From: Hetaerina americana
Taxonomy: Eukaryota > Arthropoda > Insecta > Odonata > Calopterygidae
Assembly (NCBI GenBank): GCA_022747635.1
Contig: JAKTNV010000061.1
Span: 2,495,501-2,559,500, forward strand
DNA: 64,000 nt
Reading direction: 5' to 3'
Below are positions 59,701 to 64,000 of this stretch, piece after piece. The notes under the pieces were generated by a model. That model saw only the letters and a list, made by a program, of their open reading frames with translations, was not told the origin of the DNA and did no database searches. Within the stretch, counting starts at the first letter, position 1. Every line of letters starts with the position of its first letter. The position numbers and the translations under genes were made by a program.

Positions 59701-61029
59701 GATGATATTATAGAAGAGAGAATTTGATGATATTATAGAAGTGTTCCTAGTTGAATTTACGTTTATTTTTAAGTTGCCAAATTTAAATATACATGCATCA
59801 ACATCTCCTTAATCAGTTTACTGCAGAGCAACTAAATAAAAGTAGTTTCGCTGTGTTTTCGAAAAACAAAAATCATGAATTGCGATTTCCATTGGCATTT
59901 TTCCACGTTAGAAAAATCAAAAACACCACGATTAATATTGCCGGAATTTTAAGTAAAATATCATCAATTCAATTTCAACAAACACACTGCCAAGATATTG
60001 AGCATCTCACGAAAGTAACAAGTATCACGACGCCAAGGAACTTAAAAATAAATCAGCTGACGTCGGAAATGCCACGTCACTTATGTCGAAGACATTTCCC
60101 CCCCCACCTATCGATGTCCAAAGCGGCAGGGGAAGCTCTGTAGAAAGCATTTATGTCTCGAGCTTCAGTTGCTAATGGAGGCAGTGGCACCAAGACTAGC
60201 TCGTCTTCTCTTTCCGGGCCGAACTCGAAAGCCCACCCGTCCACCCGTCGAAAGGGACTGGTGCATCATAAATTCCCACAAACAGACTCGCACTTAAGAT
60301 CGGTGTCGACATTTTGACTCCTCCGTGCTCCGACGGGATGCATGTTTACCTCGTGTCATAATTTGAAAACGGGAGACAGGGCAGCGGGGACGGAACCACT
60401 GCGCGCCGCCTGGGGAGAATGGCTACCATATGAGAGGTGGTGGGGGGAGAGAGAGGAATAGGGGGCAGTTTCACAGTCTTTTATGCCTGCGAGCCGGGTT
60501 AGACGTAAGGGCACCACGGGTGTAGCGGTAAACCCCTCACCCCCTGGTGTGACTCCTCCGACGCCATCTGTAGACGGACGTCCAGACGACACGAAATCAG
60601 GGGGATAATGGGAAAGGGTGTGTTGGATGGAAAAGGGGGGGGTTTCTAGGTAATAGAAAGTGACGTGTGGACGGTCACGTGCACTGCAAACGCTCTATAG
60701 CCACGTGGGGAAATGTCCGAGGGTGCGGAAGAATTGGGATCTGTTTCTTGAGGCTACAAGTTGACAAACAACATGTGATGGGGAGATAAAAATTTATAGT
60801 ACCAACTTCATACGTCAAGGAAAACTATATAATTTTTTCCACATAGCTTACCGAGATAATTACACAAGCATAATATTTACAATAATACACTTAACACGTA
60901 CTGTTTTCTGAATTAATGCCACCGGAATTTTTATTGCAAAATATAATTCAATAATGCATTTTTTATTCGTCTTGACTGGTAAATAATGAAATTTGAAGGC
61001 AATTAATTGTTATTGATACATTTTTTAAT

Positions 61030-61800
61030 TTGTACCAACATAGTAATGACAGCTGCATTTAAAACTCGACACTTGGCAATTAGAGTTAAACTTAAAAAAG
61101 TGCGTAGTGATAAATGCTTGGAAAGAGAGCAGTTCCTTCCCGAACGCCTACTTCATTGGGAACACCGTCATGGAATGTGTACACACAATTAAATACATAG
61201 GCGTTACCCTTACTCACGACCTCTCCTGGATAAAACACATACGGGGAATATGCGGACAGCCTAACAAAAAAAATGGATTTATTGGAAGAGTACTGGGTAA
61301 ATATGATGAAAAGGTCAAAGAGAAATGTTATCTGTCGTTGGTTAGGCCTCATTTATAAAATGCTGCAAGTATATGGGATCCCAAGAAGTTGGATTAATTA
61401 CCGAATCGGATCGCGTGTAACGTAGAGGAGCTAGATTTGTGAAACGTTGTAACGATAAACTTAATTACCGTGTCCAAAGTATTACAGTAGCTAGGCTGAG
61501 AATCACTCACGGAGCGAAGGTTAAATTACAGATTTAAGCTCTTGCATAAACTGGAAGGAGGTCTCTTTGCCAGCGATGTTGGAAATGTATTATTATCCCC
61601 ATTGTACTACGGTAAGAGAGATCGTGTTCATAAAATGAGAGAGATTAAGTGTAGAATAGATAGATTTAAGATATCATTTTTTCCACGAACGATAGGCCAT
61701 CATAATAACATTGTTCGATCGCAGTAGGGTCATGTTCGGGTAAAATTGTTCTGGTTGTATTCACCCCCTGCCACACACCCAAGAGGGTATAATTATTAAT
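61030..61800 (+). pseudogene. LINE family B copy
   Basis: The plus strand reads KYIGVTLTHDLSWIKHIRGI in the frame 61107-61358, then KVKEKCYLSLVRPHL. After stops come GARFVKRC and LHKLEGGLFASDVGNVLLSP in the frame 61542-61727, then IKCRIDRFKISFFPRTI and the tail CTGCCACACACCC. It is frameshifted and dead. Confidence 0.85.
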
Positions 61801-62702
61801 TTAACTCCCGCGTTATTAGGTACTGAAAACATATTTAACATATTATCCTTCCTGATTTAATATATTATTTTTTATGATATTGCCATTTATGTCAACAAGA
61901 TAAAAATGATAAAAATAGGATCTTAAAAAGCCCACAATTTTACATTACAGGAACCGATATCTCGAGTATGGGAAGCCATTTTCCTGACTGAAATAAGAGC
62001 ATTTTTGTAAGATTTGCGCTCATATTGTAAGCTTATAAATATTATTCCAAGGGATGTAAAAAAAGCAAAATACATAAAGAAAAGCGAATGCTAAAATAAA
62101 GATTATGAAGTAAGTGATGGAAAAATATTAATTCATTCAAAATGCTCTCTGAAGGAAAGATTGCATAATTTTATAAATTACCTAATCTCCGCAACATTTT
62201 TGGGACAGGCAGATTTAAGATGCCATTGCTAACGAATACCCTTCTCATGAGTAGCCGTGCTTCGTAGAAAGCCGCTGATATTGTTTACTTATTTCAGTAT
62301 CAAAATGTGACGGATGCTACGCGGAAATTACAGGAATTATTCCTCAAACATTACATTCAGTTTAAGTCATTTCGGCAATATATCCGCGATAGTGCACTCA
62401 GACGTCTTTCCACTAGTTCTCCCTTGCTAAACTTTTAACGACATGGAACTTATCAAGCCCAGGAAAATAATTGCATTCAGTGTATAAATGACAGTTCCGT
62501 GTTCGCCCATTGATATGCCTTACCTATTCACATGAGTGTAGAATTTCATAATGAGAATGTTTTGTCGAGTATTATTAAAGGCTTCATTCACCGTTTTTAC
62601 CATGCAAGTAAACATAAACAGATAAATGATCTGCTGAAAAGGGGGTGGGAGTCATGTCACCACGTGGTGCACATGCATCGGACACCATATCGGATTGGCT
62701 AC

Positions 62703-63055
62703 CTGTGTGACCAGCAGGAGGACGGCGCAGCAGAGCCCGGCGACGAAGGCAGCCGCGAGGAGGGCGGGCAGGGAGCGTGCGAAGGCGGCCAGGAGCCACG
62801 CCATGGAGGCGGGCCCGGCGGCGGCCACCAGAAGCCGCCTGCGGCTCCCCAGCAGTCCCCACCGGAAGGGACACGACCTCCCACCACCGCCGCGGCGGCT
62901 CCAAGCATCCGACGAGGAGGCCGAAATGGCCGCGCCCGCGATCACGGCACCCGCCACCGCACCCAACAGGGACACGCTGGCCACCCACGACGCACCCTGA
63001 GGCCCCAGGGCGAAATTTGCAATCTCCTCCAGGCCGTCGTCCCCGGCGGAGTCAC
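62703..63055 (-). CDS. Sugar transporter (Tret1-like), first visible exon (TM2-TM4)
   Basis: The exon follows a CCCTTCTTCGTAG acceptor in phase 1 and ends ACACAG|GTAGCC in phase 0: 353 bases, 117 full codons. GPQGASWVASVSLLGAVAGA (residues 17-36) matches the TM2 region of insect trehalose transporters (ASWxASxxxLGAxxGA). LLVAAAGPASMAWLLAAFAR and LLAAAFVAGLCCAVLLLVTQ fit TM3 and TM4. It joins directly onto VYVSEIA of the next exon. The usual DRxGRR loop motif is replaced by a Ser/Gly/Arg-rich stretch (about residues 44-73), which may disable transport or mark a divergent paralogue. The start codon and TM1 are upstream, beyond or near the right edge. ORFs reading through into both introns are artefacts. 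Confidence 0.85.
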
Positions 63056-63184
63056 CTACGAAGAAGGGAGGGGAGGAATGAGTGATTGGACGGTCGATTC
63101 GCCCGGGTAGACACCCTGCGAATCGAGGGTGACTAATGTCGGGCAATGTCGTAGGCTGCCGAGATATCAGTTTCATCTACTTCT

Positions 63185-63480
63185 ACTAGTACCCTGCAAG
63201 TCATCTCTAGGGTGTGTGGCAGGGAGCGTGCGAAGGCGGCCAGGAGCCACGCCATGGAGGCGGGCCCGGCGGCGGCCACCAGAAGCCGCCTGCGGCTCCC
63301 CAGCAGTCCCCACCGGAAGGGACAACAACATTCAACATTTGGCTTGCAAAATCAAAAGATAATTTTCTTAACTTTTAGATTATTCATATCATGTAAAATA
63401 ATTCAAATTATGTAGATCATATGATGTACAGGTACATACACCAAGGCATTCAAGTGAGATATAAGCATAAGAGAGGAGCA
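63185..63480 (-). mobile_element. LINE B-type tail repeat interrupted by an exon copy
   Basis: TAGTACCCTGCAAGTCATCT and CTAGGGTGTGTGGCAGGG at 63188-63225 match a LINE B 3' end. GTAAAATAATTCAAATTATG and the AGATCATATGATGTACAGG block after 63390 match the copy at 58888-59062. The exon-derived segment 63221-63323 lies between. Confidence 0.6.
63221..63323 (-). repeat. 103-bp copy of a transporter exon segment
   Basis: From GGCAGGGAGCGTGCGAAGG to CACCGGAAGGGACA this is identical to exon sequence at about 62768-62870, in the same orientation. The left join falls on a shared GGCAGGGA, which the LINE tail also has. No splice sites surround it, so it is not an alternative exon. Confidence 0.92.
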
Positions 63481-63900
63481 GTTGATGACAAGAAGAACAA
63501 TAAACTACGGTTAGATGAGTTAATGACAACAAAGATTTTCAGGCAGGTAGGCATCTTAAGTAAAGGTATGAAGAAAAAGTTAATGGAAAAAATTAAATAA
63601 GATGGATAGTTCTTGACTAAGTAACTTGGACGTTAGAGAAAGAGGGAAAGTATAGATTGTGGACGGTTATGAGAAGTGAGTGTGTAAATGAATGGAAAAA
63701 AAATAAAATTGACGGAAATGAAAACGAATTCTGAAGTTCTAGCATTTGCAAAGAAAATAGAAACGGCTTGTGGAGAAATTTAAATAAGCCAGAGCAAATG
63801 AATGCAGGGACTACTGAGAGACCGTGGGTTGCTGAAGGCAATAATACGAAGAAGGCTATAATAAATTCTGGGATGGCGAACAAGAGTGAGGAAAATTATA
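63481..63900 (+). mobile_element. Possible decayed LINE C-terminal sequence (weak)
   Basis: Readings such as GILSKGMKKKLMEKIK and then TWTLEKEGKYRLWTVMRSEC loosely follow the LSKxxKKRLVKTLIWS and ETWTLxKE-RLEAFEMW blocks of LINE family A. Stops are many and the match is weak. Confidence 0.3.
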
Positions 63901-64000
63901 GACATTTTGAATGGAATTATATCTATATCTACAAGAGCTACACTATTAAAGGGAGGTAAAAAGAGTGCAGTAGTGAAGATCTTGAGAGAGAGAGAGGCAC

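Larger units (their letters stand above)
57488..62702 (-). other. Intron of the transporter gene, rich in LINE B pieces
   Basis: A 5.2-kb intron with donor CAG|GTAGCC and acceptor CTTCCCTCAG. It contains four LINE B fragments in both orientations plus a LINE B tail. The stretch 60060-60760 is more GC-rich than the rest but holds no recognised gene. 61800-62700 has no recognised feature. Confidence 0.8.

Noticed and set aside
60060..60760. GC-richer stretch in the intron as a coding exon
   Set aside because: No open frame with splice sites or recognisable peptide was found. A regulatory role could not be shown.
63129..63415. An alternative transporter exon at 63221-63323
   Set aside because: The copy has no acceptor or donor at its edges and sits inside a LINE-tail repeat. 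It repeats only an internal part of the exon.

Overview
The window looks like nuclear DNA of an arthropod, most likely an insect. It is AT-rich and gene-poor and packed with decayed retrotransposons, tRNA-derived SINEs, mariner and pogo relics, foldback repeats and microsatellites. One spliced gene is clear: a sugar transporter of the insect trehalose-transporter type. The LINE and SINE mix would fit an early-branching insect such as a dragonfly, but that is an impression from memory, not a test.

Layout. 1-11 kb: LINE fragments, a tRNA-SINE, a microsatellite-rich LINE tail, and two possible exons of unrecognised genes (6653-6733 and 9920-10227, + strand). 11.15-13.0 kb: a complete, very young LTR element with identical 257-bp LTRs, whose only ORF fuses the start of Gag in frame to the second half of integrase. 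14.1-17.3 kb: a nested stack, one LINE (minus) split by another LINE tail (plus) and by a SINE. 17.8-22.6 kb: a pogo/Tigger relic, two copies of a second SINE family, a long AT tract and a 27-bp minisatellite. 25.6-27.9 kb: a cluster of tandem and inverted repeats. 29.7-42.2 kb: two diverged copies of an unclassified repeat enclosing a foldback element, a LINE and a very large inverted repeat (two 1355-bp arms, about 99% identical by eye, around a 1279-bp spacer). 42-53 kb: LINE fragments, a tRNA-like hairpin and a mariner relic.

53.7-63.1 kb (minus strand): three exons of the transporter gene with canonical splice sites and matching phases (63055-62703, 57487-57290, 54930-53749). They encode roughly TM2 through the C-terminus; the first exon or exons lie beyond the right edge. 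The exons are very GC-rich against the AT-rich introns, and several family motifs are altered. A 103-bp piece of the first visible exon is copied at 63221-63323 inside a LINE-tail repeat.

Apart from the transporter, no genes here can be shown to work together. The most unusual items are the Gag-integrase mini-element, the large inverted repeat, the copied exon piece, and a set of short perfect snap-back palindromes that suggest fold-back template switching. All family calls were made by reading translations by eye; no database search was run.
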